NCBI GenBank assembly: GCA_035444285.1
Contig: DAOMOK010000017.1
Coordinates: 97,774 to 161,773 of the forward strand
DNA length: 64,000 nucleotides
DNA from: CAADGU01 sp035444285
GTDB lineage: Bacteria > Chloroflexota > Anaerolineae > Promineifilales > Promineifilaceae
Reading direction: 5' to 3'
The translations under genes were made by a program, and so were the position numbers. Below, in pieces: positions 1-7,922 of the stretch. The notes beneath the pieces were generated by a model. That model searched no databases. It saw nothing but the letters and a program-made list of their open reading frames with translations, and was not told where the DNA came from. Each line of letters starts with the position of its first letter. Position 1 is the stretch's first letter.

Positions 1-48
1 CAGTGAGCGGAGAGAAGAAGGTGCTGCTTACTGCTTACCGCTCACTGC
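1..48. repeat. Imperfect hairpin repeat upstream of the aminotransferase
   Basis: CAGTGAGCGG at 1-10 is the reverse complement of CCGCTCACTG at 39-48, and the stretch between and after them repeats GCTTACTGCTTAC-like units. It resembles the other intergenic hairpins of this window, which are built from short tandem units. It lies directly before the aminotransferase start and may continue off the left edge. Confidence 0.6.
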
Positions 49-62
49 TTACTAAACTGAAA

Positions 63-1232
63 ATGGACACAATTACACTAGAAAACACATTCACCAGTGG
101 GGTTTACGGCAAACGGGAGATCGTCATTGCGCGCGGGCGGGGGGTGACGGTGTGGGATGAAGACGGCCGTGCCTACATTGATTGTGCGGCGGGTACGGCC
201 GTAGCCAACGTGGGGCACTGTCATCCGGCGGTGGTGACGGCTATCTCCCGGCAGGCGCAGACCTTGATCACCTGCCAGGAGATGTTTTACAACGAGCAGC
301 GAGCGCAGTTTCAGGCGCGGCTGGCGGGGATTTTGCCGGGCGACTTGAACCGCGTCTTTTTGTGCAATTCGGGCACAGAGGCGGTGGAAGCGGCGTTGAA
401 GTTTGCCCGGTTGAGTACGGGGCGGACGGAGGTGGTAGCGATGATGCGCGGCTTTCACGGCCGTACCTTTGGTTCCCTTTCCGCCACGCACAAGCCTGAC
501 TACCGGGAGCCGTTCCAGCCGCTCGTGCCCGGTTTTAGCCATGTGCCCTTTGGCAATGTGGCGCGGCTGGACACGGCCGTGACCGAACAAACCGCCGCCG
601 TCATCCTGGAAATTGTGCAGGGGGAAGGGGGCGTGCGCCTGGCCGACCCGGCCTTTTTCCAGGCAGCGCGGCGGCTGTGTGATGAACGGGGGGCGCTGTT
701 GATTGTGGACGAGGTGCAGACGGGCTACGGCCGTACTGGAACGCTGTTTGCTTGCGAGCAAGTGGGGATCACGCCTGACCTGATTTGCCTGGGCAAAGCG
801 ATGGCGGGTGGCCTGCCCATGGGTGCGGTGGGCATTGGCGGGCGGGTGCAGAACCTGTCGCCGGGTGTGCATGGCTCCACCTTTGGCGGCAATCCACTGG
901 TCTGCGCGGCCGCCCGTGTGGTGCTGGATGTAATGGAGCAAGAGGGGTTGCACGGCCGTGCGGCCGAATTGGGTGTATACCTGATGGAGCAACTACGCGC
1001 CATTCCCTCGCCCCTCATCCGCGAGGTGCGCGGAAGGGGTTTGCTGGTGGGCGTGGAATTAAAAATCCGGGCGATGAATGTGGTGCGCGGGCTGATGGAA
1101 CGAGGCGTTTTGGCGCTCACGGCCGGTTCGACGGTGTTGCGCCTGACGCCGCCGCTGGTGATTGGTCGGGAGGAAATTGATCAGGTGATTGAGGCAATTG
1201 CCGGGGTACTGGATGAATTAGAGACCGTTTAG
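63..1232 (+). CDS. argD: Acetylornithine / LysW-aminoadipate semialdehyde aminotransferase
   Basis: Class III PLP-dependent aminotransferase of 389 residues, the usual ArgD/LysJ length. The fold-type I signature is visible: LIVDEVQTGYGRTG before the PLP pocket and the lysine of ICLGKAMAGGLPMG as Schiff-base residue. In arginine synthesis it would transaminate N-acetylglutamate semialdehyde; in the LysW-dependent lysine pathway it acts on LysW-linked aminoadipate semialdehyde (LysJ). Neighbouring homocitrate synthase, homoaconitase and homoisocitrate dehydrogenase favour a lysine or dual role, but sequence alone does not separate ArgD from LysJ. I chose ATG at 63 because a GTG at 3 would add 20 residues encoded by a repeat. 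The gene stops inside a hairpin element at 1231. Confidence 0.88.
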   Translation: MDTITLENTFTSGVYGKREIVIARGRGVTVWDEDGRAYIDCAAGTAVANVGHCHPAVVTAISRQAQTLITCQEMFYNEQRAQFQARLAGILPGDLNRVFLCNSGTEAVEAALKFARLSTGRTEVVAMMRGFHGRTFGSLSATHKPDYREPFQPLVPGFSHVPFGNVARLDTAVTEQTAAVILEIVQGEGGVRLADPAFFQAARRLCDERGALLIVDEVQTGYGRTGTLFACEQVGITPDLICLGKAMAGGLPMGAVGIGGRVQNLSPGVHGSTFGGNPLVCAAARVVLDVMEQEGLHGRAAELGVYLMEQLRAIPSPLIREVRGRGLLVGVELKIRAMNVVRGLMERGVLALTAGSTVLRLTPPLVIGREEIDQVIEAIAGVLDELETV

Positions 1233-1265
1233 ACCCGAAGGGTTTCCAAAACCCTTCGGGTCTTT
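1231..1265 (+). terminator. Hairpin terminator (GACCC-AAGGG element)
   Basis: AGACCCGAAGGGTTT at 1231-1245 pairs with AAACCCTTCGGGTCT at about 1249-1263, followed by TTT. The stop codon TAG of the aminotransferase overlaps the first two bases. The same element recurs at 20532-20565 and, degenerate, at 40010-40040. It can act for both converging genes. Confidence 0.8.
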
Positions 1266-1275
1266 AGTCGAGTGA

Positions 1276-1617
1276 CTAATGATGTTCAGGAATGAGAGCA
1301 ATGAGCGAACGCAAAGTGCGGTTTACCGATTCGGAATCCGGGAAATAGCGGCGCACGTCGGGATCGAGAATGACCGCTTCTGGTGTGACGATACGTGTGA
1401 CTGAAGTTCCATCTTCGTAATGAATAGTCACGCTGTATGGATCACCAGGGCGGTAAGAAATGCCCCGTTCGGCCAGGTGTTGAGCAAGCGGCTTTGCTCG
1501 TTTGAAATCTTCTTCCGTTAGTTCGGGAATGTCTGAGAGGTCAATGTCATCATCAGATATATCTTCAAAATGTTCCCAAGCTGTCTGTGGTTTATGAGAA
1601 GTATTTTTTTCGTTCAT
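1276..1617 (-). CDS. brnA: BrnA-like antitoxin
   Basis: A 113-residue acidic protein encoded just downstream of, and overlapping by 26 bp, a BrnT toxin gene. The central DIPELTEEDFKRAKP segment and the C-terminal YFPDSESVNRTLRSL segment are typical of antitoxins paired with BrnT, whose C-terminal ribbon-helix-helix-like part usually dimerises and binds the operon promoter. Toxin-first order with a short overlap is the normal BrnT-BrnA arrangement. By family precedent it would neutralise BrnT and autorepress the pair. It is longer than a minimal BrnA, so the assignment relies partly on its partner. Confidence 0.7.
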   Translation of the reverse strand: MNEKNTSHKPQTAWEHFEDISDDDIDLSDIPELTEEDFKRAKPLAQHLAERGISYRPGDPYSVTIHYEDGTSVTRIVTPEAVILDPDVRRYFPDSESVNRTLRSLIALIPEHH

Positions 1618-1858
1618 AGTTTGTTGCTTTTCTGGCTGAAATCAGCCGAATGGTCTCATCATCAACATAGCTGTAAACAACTACAAGCGGCTGAATGCCA
1701 ACGTAACCAAAGATTATGAAGCGTTCTTCGTTATATGCAAACCGTGTGTCTTCAAACACAACGGCCGGGACATCAAAAATATGTTTGGCGGTTTCAAATT
1801 CAATGCCGTGTTTTTGGAAATTTGCCCGCGCCTTTTTGTCATCCCACTCAAACTTCAT
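1592..1858 (-). CDS. brnT: BrnT family ribonuclease toxin
   Basis: An 88-residue protein starting MKFEWDDKKARANFQKHGI, the hallmark BrnT N-terminus, with YNEERFIIFGYVG and the C-terminal RLISARKATNYERKKY seen in this RelE-fold ribonuclease family. BrnT cleaves RNA when free of BrnA. I chose ATG at 1858: an upstream start at 1894 adds 12 residues absent from the family. It is transcribed divergently from homocitrate synthase with about 53 bp between the two starts. The pair sits between two lysine pathway genes, so it may simply be a passenger cassette. Confidence 0.85.
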   Translation of the reverse strand: MKFEWDDKKARANFQKHGIEFETAKHIFDVPAVVFEDTRFAYNEERFIIFGYVGIQPLVVVYSYVDDETIRLISARKATNYERKKYFS

Positions 1859-1911
1859 GGGATGAGTATATCGGTGATGTGAAGGGCGTGTCAATTGTGA
1901 GGGAAGTTGTT

Positions 1912-3072
1912 ATGAGTCTGGAAAAGTTTGCCATTATTGAGTCTACGTTGCGGGAGGGGGAGCAGTTTGTGAATGCGTTTTTCTCGACGGCCGAGAAGAT
2001 TCAGATTGCTACGCTGTTGGATGCGTTTGGCGTGGAGTATCTGGAACTGACCTCGCCGTTGGCTTCGCCGGAGAGTTACCACGACTGTGTGACCATTGCC
2101 CGGCTGGGGCTGAACGCCAGAATCCTGACACACACACGCTGTAACCTGGAAGACGCCAAAAAAGCGGTGGATACGGGGGTAGCAGGGGTGGATGTGGTGA
2201 TTGGCACGTCGTCGTATTTAAGGGAGTTTAGTCACGGCCGTACCATTGACCAGATTCTTGATTTGGCGCAGGAGGTGGTGGCCTATTTGCTCAGTCAGGG
2301 GGTGGAGACGCGCTTTAGCACTGAGGACAGCCTGCGTAGCGACGTGGAAGATATTGTGCGCGTTTATCGGGCGGTGTGTGAGCTGGGTGTGCATCGGGTG
2401 GGTATTGCCGATACGGTGGGCGTGGGCACGCCGCGCCAGATTTATGAGCTGGTGGCCCGCCTGCGCCGGGAATTGACCTGTGATATTGAGTTTCACGGGC
2501 ACAATGATGCGGGCTGTGCCATTGCCAATGCGTATGCGGCGCTGGAAGCGGGGGCCACGCACATTGATACCAGTGTGTTGGGCATTGGCGAGCGCAACGG
2601 TATTACGCCGTTGGGTGGCCTGATTGCCCGGTTGTATGCCACCGATCCGGGGCTGGTGCAGAAGTATCACCTGCCGCTGATTCGTAATCTGGACAGTCTG
2701 GTGGCGCGGCTGGTGCAGGTGGATATTCCCTTCAATAACAGCATCACCGGCTTTGCCAGTTTTACGCACAAAGCGGGCATTCATGCCAAAGCGGTGCTGA
2801 ATAATCCGGCGACGTATGAGATTTTGCGGCCAGAGGATTTTGGCCTGACACGTTATATTCATGTGGCCCACCGGCTGACTGGTTGGAACGCGGTGAAGGG
2901 ACGGGCGGAGCAGTTGGGGTTGTGTCTGGATGAGGCGCAGCTTAAGTATTTGACGAATGAAATCAAAACGATGGCGGATCACGGCCGTTTGACTTTGGAT
3001 GATGTGGACGCTCTGTTGTATGATGCTGCCCAACGCAATGGGGTGAAAGGGGACGCGGATGAACGCGGGTGA
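1912..3072 (+). CDS. hcs: Homocitrate synthase (Thermus type)
   Basis: 386 residues. It condenses 2-oxoglutarate with acetyl-CoA to homocitrate, the first step of lysine synthesis via alpha-aminoadipate. The DRE-TIM start IIESTLREGEQF, the GIGERNGITPLGG loop, EFHGHNDAGCAIANAY (metal-binding HxH) and FNNSITGFASFTHKAGIHAKA all match the Thermus homocitrate synthase pattern rather than 2-isopropylmalate synthase, and the long C-terminal regulatory domain of LeuA is absent. ATG at 1912 is chosen: GAGGGA lies about 7 nt upstream and the protein then begins where the family does. The tail ...KGDADERG is encoded by a repetitive GACGCGGATGAACGCGG stretch. Confidence 0.92.
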   Translation: MSLEKFAIIESTLREGEQFVNAFFSTAEKIQIATLLDAFGVEYLELTSPLASPESYHDCVTIARLGLNARILTHTRCNLEDAKKAVDTGVAGVDVVIGTSSYLREFSHGRTIDQILDLAQEVVAYLLSQGVETRFSTEDSLRSDVEDIVRVYRAVCELGVHRVGIADTVGVGTPRQIYELVARLRRELTCDIEFHGHNDAGCAIANAYAALEAGATHIDTSVLGIGERNGITPLGGLIARLYATDPGLVQKYHLPLIRNLDSLVARLVQVDIPFNNSITGFASFTHKAGIHAKAVLNNPATYEILRPEDFGLTRYIHVAHRLTGWNAVKGRAEQLGLCLDEAQLKYLTNEIKTMADHGRLTLDDVDALLYDAAQRNGVKGDADERG

Positions 3073-3135
3073 CGCGGATTTTTCCTTGTTTCTAAATTTT
3101 TGCCTCTGGGCGTTCAATCTATTTTTAGGAGTGAA

Positions 3136-3693
3136 ATGATGGCAAAACAGTTGAATATGGCAGAGTTGGAAGTTGGATTGGCGCAGGTGCAGGATTCGCC
3201 GGCTGATGGCGGCGCGGTGCAGATGATTGTGGCACGGCCGTCCGACAATGAGCGGTTGGTGCTGACGCAGGGAGAATTGACGGTTGCCAATGGGCTGGAA
3301 GGAGATAACTGGCGGGCACGGGGCAGCAAACGGACGGATGACGGTTCGGCCCACCCGGAGATGCAACTCACGTTGATGAACGGCCGTTTTCTGAATCTGG
3401 TGGCTGATAATGACCAGGAACGCTGGCCGCTGGCGGGCGACCAGTTGATTGTGGACATGGATTTAGGCGTAGACAACCTGCCCGTGGGGCAGCGCTTGCA
3501 ATTGGGTACGGCCGTGGTGGAAGTGACGGCCGTGCCCCATACCGGCTGCGCCAAATTCACCGACCGCTACGGCATGGACGCCGTCAAATTCGCCAATTCC
3601 GAGACCGGCAAGGCGCTGCGTTTACGCGGCATGTATGTGAAAGTGGTTGAACCGGGGCTGGTGCAAACGGGAGATATAGTTTTGAAAATCTAG
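3136..3693 (+). CDS. MOSC-domain-like protein
   Basis: 185 residues with the C-terminal layout of a MOSC domain: a beta-barrel segment ending VTAVPHTGCAKFTDRYG, then a short helix and GMYVKVVEPGLVQTGD. MOSC domains use a conserved cysteine to handle sulfur in molybdenum-cofactor enzymes; the cysteine of HTGCAKF is the likely equivalent. Stand-alone bacterial MOSC proteins are mostly uncharacterised. A good ribosome-binding site (TAGGAG) precedes tandem ATGs at 3136 and 3139. It lies between homocitrate synthase and homoaconitase and is probably co-transcribed, yet no lysine-pathway role is evident. Confidence 0.72.
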   Translation: MMAKQLNMAELEVGLAQVQDSPADGGAVQMIVARPSDNERLVLTQGELTVANGLEGDNWRARGSKRTDDGSAHPEMQLTLMNGRFLNLVADNDQERWPLAGDQLIVDMDLGVDNLPVGQRLQLGTAVVEVTAVPHTGCAKFTDRYGMDAVKFANSETGKALRLRGMYVKVVEPGLVQTGDIVLKI

Positions 3694-3696
3694 GCC

Positions 3697-3770
3697 GCAA
3701 TCCGTTAATCGTAATCCGTGATCCGTAATCGGGTTACGGATTACGGTTAACGGATTACCGATTACGGAGG
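3697..3770. repeat. CGTAATC-type hairpin element carrying the next gene's RBS
   Basis: A run of CCGTTAATCGTAATCCGTGATCC-like units on the left arm is matched by TACGGATTACGG-type units on the right arm, giving a long imperfect hairpin. The right arm ends ...GATTACGGAGG, so its last bases form the GGAGG ribosome-binding site of the homoaconitase gene starting at 3775. Folding could therefore limit access to that site. Confidence 0.75.
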
Positions 3771-3774
3771 AAAA

Positions 3775-5019
3775 GTGGGACAGACGTTAAGCGAACAGAT
3801 TTTGTCGAAAAAAGCCGGGCGGCGGGTGCAGCCGGGTGATCTGGTGGTGGTGGAACCGGATGTGGCCATGGGGCATGATTCACTCTCGCCGGGCATCATC
3901 AAGGTGATGCAAGAACGGCTGGGCGTAAGCCGGGTCCATAATCCAGCGCAGGTGGTGTTGGTGCTGGATCATGTGGCCCCGGCTGCGACGGTGGGTGTGG
4001 CCGACAACCAAAATCTGGTGCGCCGTTTTGCCGGGGAGCAAGGGATTCGCCTGTTTGAAGTGGGGCGCGGCATTTGCCACCAGGTGTTGGTGGAGGAAAG
4101 GATTGCCCGACCGGGCATGGTGGTGGTGGGGTCAGATTCACATTCCACCAGTTATGGCGCGGTGGGGGCGTTTGGTACGGGCATGGGGTCTACCGATGTG
4201 GCCCTGGTGTGGGCGACGGGCAAGACGTGGCTGCGGGTACCGGAGACGCTGCGGGTATTGGCACACGGCCGTTTCCGCCCCGGTGTGGATGCTAAAGATT
4301 TGGCCCTTAAATTGGGCCGCGAATTGACCATTGCCGGGGCCACCTACATGGCGATTGAGTATCACGGGCTGGAGTGGCTGCCACTGCCGGGCCGCCAGAC
4401 CATCAGCAGTATGGCGATAGAATTGGGGGCGAAGGCGGGCATTTTCCCACCAACGGGTGCGGTGGCGGTTGATTGGGATGTGCCGGATTGGTTGTTTGTG
4501 GATCCGGAGGCAACGTATGCCCAAACCGTCACCATTGACCTGGATACGTTAGAACCGCAGGTGGCGATTCCCCATTCTGTGGATGATGTGGTGGATGTGG
4601 GTGCAGTGGCGGGGGCGAAGGTGGATGTGGTCTTTTTGGGGACGTGTACCAACGGCCGTTACGAAGACATGCGTGATGCGGCGGATATTCTGCGTGGACG
4701 GCGGCTGGCGCCGGGGATGCGCCTGATCCTCAGCCCGGCCAGCCGGGTGGAATTGCAGCGGGCCATTGCCGATGATACGTTGAACACCCTGCTGGAAGCA
4801 GGGGCTACCTTGACGACGCCGGGCTGTGGCCCTTGCATGGGGCGGCACCAGGGCACGTTGGGCGAAGGGGATGTCTGCCTGTCAACGGGCAACCGTAATT
4901 TCAAAGGGCGCATGGGGCATCCCTCGTCGCAAATTTATCTGGCAAGCCCGGCGGTGGCGGCGGCGACGGCCGTGACGGGGGTCATTACGGATCCAAGAGA
5001 ATTAGGAATTAGGAATTAG
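3775..5019 (+). CDS. lysT: Homoaconitase large subunit
   Basis: 414 residues, 3-isopropylmalate dehydratase/homoaconitase large-subunit family. It carries the iron-sulfur cluster and interconverts homocitrate and homoisocitrate with the small subunit. Cluster cysteines are in FLGTCTNGR and TTPGCGPCMG; GSDSHSTSYGAVGAFGTGMG is the diagnostic substrate-side motif. Pairing with homocitrate synthase and homoisocitrate dehydrogenase argues for homoaconitase over LeuC. The start is GTG at 3775, four bases after GGAGG. The C-terminal LGIRN and the stop codon are encoded inside an AATTAGG tandem repeat. Confidence 0.9.
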   Translation: MGQTLSEQILSKKAGRRVQPGDLVVVEPDVAMGHDSLSPGIIKVMQERLGVSRVHNPAQVVLVLDHVAPAATVGVADNQNLVRRFAGEQGIRLFEVGRGICHQVLVEERIARPGMVVVGSDSHSTSYGAVGAFGTGMGSTDVALVWATGKTWLRVPETLRVLAHGRFRPGVDAKDLALKLGRELTIAGATYMAIEYHGLEWLPLPGRQTISSMAIELGAKAGIFPPTGAVAVDWDVPDWLFVDPEATYAQTVTIDLDTLEPQVAIPHSVDDVVDVGAVAGAKVDVVFLGTCTNGRYEDMRDAADILRGRRLAPGMRLILSPASRVELQRAIADDTLNTLLEAGATLTTPGCGPCMGRHQGTLGEGDVCLSTGNRNFKGRMGHPSSQIYLASPAVAAATAVTGVITDPRELGIRN

Positions 5020-5035
5020 GAATTATGAATTATGA
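5000..5035 (+). repeat. AATTAGG/AATTATG tandem repeat at the lysT-lysU junction
   Basis: Three AATTAGG units are followed by two AATTATG units. The first set encodes the last residues and the stop codon (TAG, 5017-5019) of the large subunit. The second supplies the ATG at 5025 and the residues MNYE of the small subunit. The same unit forms the hairpin at 13697-13757. Confidence 0.85.
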
Positions 5036-5531
5036 AGCGAGAGTGTGGAAATTTGGCAGAGATGTGGATACGGATCAGATTGTGCCGGGGCGGTATGCGC
5101 CGTTTATGTTGAAAGAGGGGCAGGATGTGAAGGATTATGCTTTTGTGGAGGCGCGACCAGATTTTGCGCAGGGGGCGCAGCCGGGTGATGTGATTGTGGC
5201 CGGGAATAACTTTGGCTGTGGCTCGTCGCGGGAATATGCGCCAGAGGCGCTGCGGCGGCGGGAGATTGGGGCGATTATTGCCCCCAGTTTTGCCCGCATC
5301 TTTTTCCGTAATGCGATCAATTTAGGGATTCCCCTGTTTACTTCCGCTGAAGCGGTCGCATTGCTGGCAGATGGCGATGAAGTGGAACTGGATTTGGCGC
5401 ACGGCCGTATCCTGACCCCCGATTTGACCATTGACCTGCCCCCCTTGCCCAATTTTGCCCAGGAGATTGTGGCGGCGGGCGGGATTGTGGCGTATGTGCG
5501 GCAGTACGGCCGTTTTCCTGGTGAAGGTTAA
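5025..5531 (+). CDS. lysU: Homoaconitase small subunit
   Basis: 168 residues, the swivel domain that completes homoaconitase. Family marks are RDVDTDQIVPGRY near the N-terminus, GNNFGCGSSREYAPEAL and the PSFARIFFRNAINLGIP segment. The serine-rich loop GCGSSRE contacts substrate and sets specificity between isopropylmalate and homocitrate. The gene starts 5 bp after lysT and ends in TAA directly abutting the cutC ATG, so these genes almost certainly share a transcript. Confidence 0.9.
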   Translation: MNYEARVWKFGRDVDTDQIVPGRYAPFMLKEGQDVKDYAFVEARPDFAQGAQPGDVIVAGNNFGCGSSREYAPEALRRREIGAIIAPSFARIFFRNAINLGIPLFTSAEAVALLADGDEVELDLAHGRILTPDLTIDLPPLPNFAQEIVAAGGIVAYVRQYGRFPGEG

Positions 5532-6269
5532 ATGTCTGTTCGGGTCGAAATTTGTGTGAATAGCACAGCGGTTACGGCCGTGCATCGTGATGTGGCGGCT
5601 GCTTTTCGCGGCGGCGCAGATACCATAGAACTATGCAGCCAGATGGTGTTTGACGGCCTGACGCCTGATCGCGAACATATCGTGGCAGCGCGGGCGGCAT
5701 TTGCGGATCGGCCAGGGTTGATGGTGATGATCCGGCCACGCGCCGGCGACTTTTGCTATGCGCCCCATGAAGTGACAGAGATGATGCGGCAAATGGATAC
5801 GGCCGTAGCCGCTGGCGCCAACGGCGTGGTATTTGGTCTGCTGAATGGGCAAGCTCTGGCTGTGAAAGAGATGCGCCAGTTGACGGAATGGGCGCACAGT
5901 CTGGGGCTGGTCGTCACCTGCCACCGGGCGTTTGACGTGGTTGTTAACCAGGGGGAAGCGTTGGCGCAGCTCATGGACATGGGTGTGGATCGGGTACTCA
6001 CCAGCGGCACACCCTGGGGCAGTTCTTTGTCCGTTTTGGATGGCGTGGCTCAATTAGCCAGACATATTCAGCAGGCAAACAATCGGCTGGAGATAGTAAT
6101 AGGCGGGGGTTTGAACCCGGGAAATGCAACCGTTTTATTGGGACAGTTGCCCCTGACAATAGGGCAATTGGCAGTACATAGTTTTTCTGGTGTGTTGGCG
6201 GGGGAGCGCGTGAGCGAATGGAAAGTGGCGCGGCTGGTGCAGGCGGTGCGCAATAGAGGTCTTTGTTAG
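5532..6269 (+). CDS. cutC: CutC family protein
   Basis: 245 residues, a TIM-barrel CutC homologue: VEICVNSTAVTAVHRDVAAA at the N-terminus, GGADTIELCS, MVMIRPRAGDFCY and the C-terminal HSFSGV region. CutC was linked to copper tolerance in Escherichia coli, but its biochemical role is not settled. It begins on the base after the homoaconitase small-subunit stop codon. Its presence in a lysine operon has no obvious metabolic reason; simple co-transcription is the safest reading. Confidence 0.88.
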   Translation: MSVRVEICVNSTAVTAVHRDVAAAFRGGADTIELCSQMVFDGLTPDREHIVAARAAFADRPGLMVMIRPRAGDFCYAPHEVTEMMRQMDTAVAAGANGVVFGLLNGQALAVKEMRQLTEWAHSLGLVVTCHRAFDVVVNQGEALAQLMDMGVDRVLTSGTPWGSSLSVLDGVAQLARHIQQANNRLEIVIGGGLNPGNATVLLGQLPLTIGQLAVHSFSGVLAGERVSEWKVARLVQAVRNRGLC

Positions 6270-6279
6270 AGGAGAGAAC

Positions 6280-6876
6280 ATGATTCAGTTTGAAAAATCC
6301 AGACCAATAATCGTCAGCCCTTATCAGCCCCGATGGGTGGATGAATTTCAAGAGATCGGGGGGCGGTTGCGGCAGGTGTTGGCGGACACGGCCGTGCGCA
6401 TTGACCATATTGGCTCTACATCCATCCCTGACCTGCCCGCTAAAGACATCATAGACATTCAGATTACGGTGGCCGATCTGGATGATCCGGCTGTTGTGGA
6501 AAAATTGGCGCGGAGCGGCTATCAGTTACGACCAGAGTACGGCCGTGACGAATACATTGGTATCCCCGACCCGGATTCTCCGGAACTACGCAAGCGGTTA
6601 TGCCGTGAACCGGAGGGGAGTCGGCGTAGCCACATTCATATTCGGCAGGACGGCCGTTTCAACCAGCGTTATCCCCTCCTTTTCCGTGATTATCTACGGA
6701 CGCACCCCATCATGCGCGATGGTTATGCCCTCATTAAAATGCGGCTGGCCGAAATCTTTCCGGATAGTGTTGACGGCTACCTGTACATCAAAGACCCACT
6801 CATGGATATGCTCTTTGCTGCCGCTCAAGAGTGGGCGCAGGCCACCGGCTGGCAGCCGGATGAGGGACATCTATAA
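6280..6876 (+). CDS. GrpB/UPF0157 family protein (nucleotidyltransferase fold)
   Basis: 198 residues with the UPF0157 signature: ISPYQPRW-like start (IVSPYQPRWVDEF), RIDHIGSTSIPDLPAKDIIDIQI, and RSHIHIRQDGRFNQRYPLLFRDYLR. The HIGSTSIPDLPAKDIIDIQ stretch is a nucleotidyltransferase-like GS...D-x-D pattern, but substrates are not known for most members. A GAGGAGA ribosome-binding site lies just before ATG 6280. The stop codon touches the ATG of homoisocitrate dehydrogenase, indicating translational coupling. Confidence 0.85.
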   Translation: MIQFEKSRPIIVSPYQPRWVDEFQEIGGRLRQVLADTAVRIDHIGSTSIPDLPAKDIIDIQITVADLDDPAVVEKLARSGYQLRPEYGRDEYIGIPDPDSPELRKRLCREPEGSRRSHIHIRQDGRFNQRYPLLFRDYLRTHPIMRDGYALIKMRLAEIFPDSVDGYLYIKDPLMDMLFAAAQEWAQATGWQPDEGHL

Positions 6877-7899
6877 ATGAGCCCGGTAGCAGCCCCCCGG
6901 TTGTGTGTGATTCCCGGCGATGGCATTGGGCAGGAGGTGATTCCGGCGGCGGTGGAAGTATTGACGGCCGTGATCCCTCACCTGCAAATTGTGACGACCG
7001 AGGCGGGCTGGGGCACGTTTGAAAAGGTTGGCGTCTCTGTGCCGGACAAGACGCTGACGATGCTTCGGGAATGTGGCGCAGGCTTGTTTGGCGCAGTTTC
7101 GTCGCCATCACGCAAAGTGGCCGGCTATCGCAGCGCCATCCTGACCATGCGCCAGGAGCTAGACCTATATGCCAATATCCGCCCGGTGCAAAGCCTGCCC
7201 CGCATAAGCCCGCGACCGGACGTGGACATGATCATGGTGCGCGAGAATACGGAGGGGTTGTATGTGGGCCGGGAACGAGTGGAAGATGGGGGGGACACGG
7301 CCGTGGCCGAACGCCACATTACCCGCCGCGCCAGCCGCCGTATTGCCCAAAAGGCGCTGGCATTGATGCAGCGCCAAAACCGGCACACACTCACCATTGT
7401 CCACAAAGCCAACGTCCTGCCTCTGACAGATGGCCTGTTCCGTGATACCGTGCGAGAGGTGTTTGAGGGGACGCGGCTGAATGTGGATGAACGCGGATTT
7501 TTGGTGGAGGAATTGCTGGTGGATGTGGCGGCGCTGAAAATGGTAGCGGCCCCGGAATCGTTTGATGTGATTATTACCACCAATTTGTTTGGCGATATTT
7601 TGTCCGATGCGGCGGCGCATTGGGGTGGGGGATTGGGGCTGACACCTTCGTTGAATTGGGGGGATGAGGTGGCGCTGGCGGAGCCGGTGCATGGCTCTGC
7701 GCCAGATATTGCCGGAAAGGGGATCGCTAACCCAATTGCCGCCATTTTGAGCGGGGCGCTGTTGGCACGGTATGTGTGGGGGTTGGAGGAGGTGGCGCGG
7801 CGAGTGGAAACGGCCGTTGCCCACACCCTGGCCCATGAAAGTTATCCCGCGCTCACCACTACCAAAGCGATTACCCGGACCATCCTGACTAATCTGTAA
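6877..7899 (+). CDS. hicd: Homoisocitrate dehydrogenase
   Basis: 340 residues, beta-decarboxylating dehydrogenase family, NAD-dependent oxidation of homoisocitrate to 2-oxoadipate. VIPGDGIGQEVIPAA opens the protein; FGAVSSPSRKVAGYRSA matches the Thermus enzyme's substrate loop (SPTRKV), whose arginine favours homoisocitrate/isocitrate over isopropylmalate. DLYANIRP, VRENTEGLY, HKANVLPLTDGLF, TNLFGDILSD and EPVHGSAPDIAGKGIANP are all present. The insertion LNVDERGFLVEE near residue 205 is longer than in Thermus and is encoded by GATGAACGCGGATTT, similar to repeat-like sequence at 3055-3080. ATG overlaps no upstream codon but directly follows the UPF0157 stop. Confidence 0.9.
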   Translation: MSPVAAPRLCVIPGDGIGQEVIPAAVEVLTAVIPHLQIVTTEAGWGTFEKVGVSVPDKTLTMLRECGAGLFGAVSSPSRKVAGYRSAILTMRQELDLYANIRPVQSLPRISPRPDVDMIMVRENTEGLYVGRERVEDGGDTAVAERHITRRASRRIAQKALALMQRQNRHTLTIVHKANVLPLTDGLFRDTVREVFEGTRLNVDERGFLVEELLVDVAALKMVAAPESFDVIITTNLFGDILSDAAAHWGGGLGLTPSLNWGDEVALAEPVHGSAPDIAGKGIANPIAAILSGALLARYVWGLEEVARRVETAVAHTLAHESYPALTTTKAITRTILTNL

Positions 7900-7922
7900 C
7901 GCGATTTGGAAAATCGCGTTAC
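7896..7922 (+). terminator. Hairpin at the end of the lysine gene run
   Basis: GTAACGCGATTTGGAAAATCGCGTTAC forms an 11-12 bp stem overlapping the stop codon of homoisocitrate dehydrogenase. It is followed by A-rich rather than T-rich sequence on this strand, so termination efficiency is uncertain. Confidence 0.6.

Noticed and set aside
78..992. 304-codon minus-strand frame opposite the aminotransferase
   Set aside because: Shadow of a conserved gene with no ribosome-binding site or family resemblance.
2218..3366. 382-codon minus-strand frame opposite homocitrate synthase and the MOSC gene
   Set aside because: Spans two confidently assigned genes, with low-complexity His/Arg/Gln composition and no recognisable domain.
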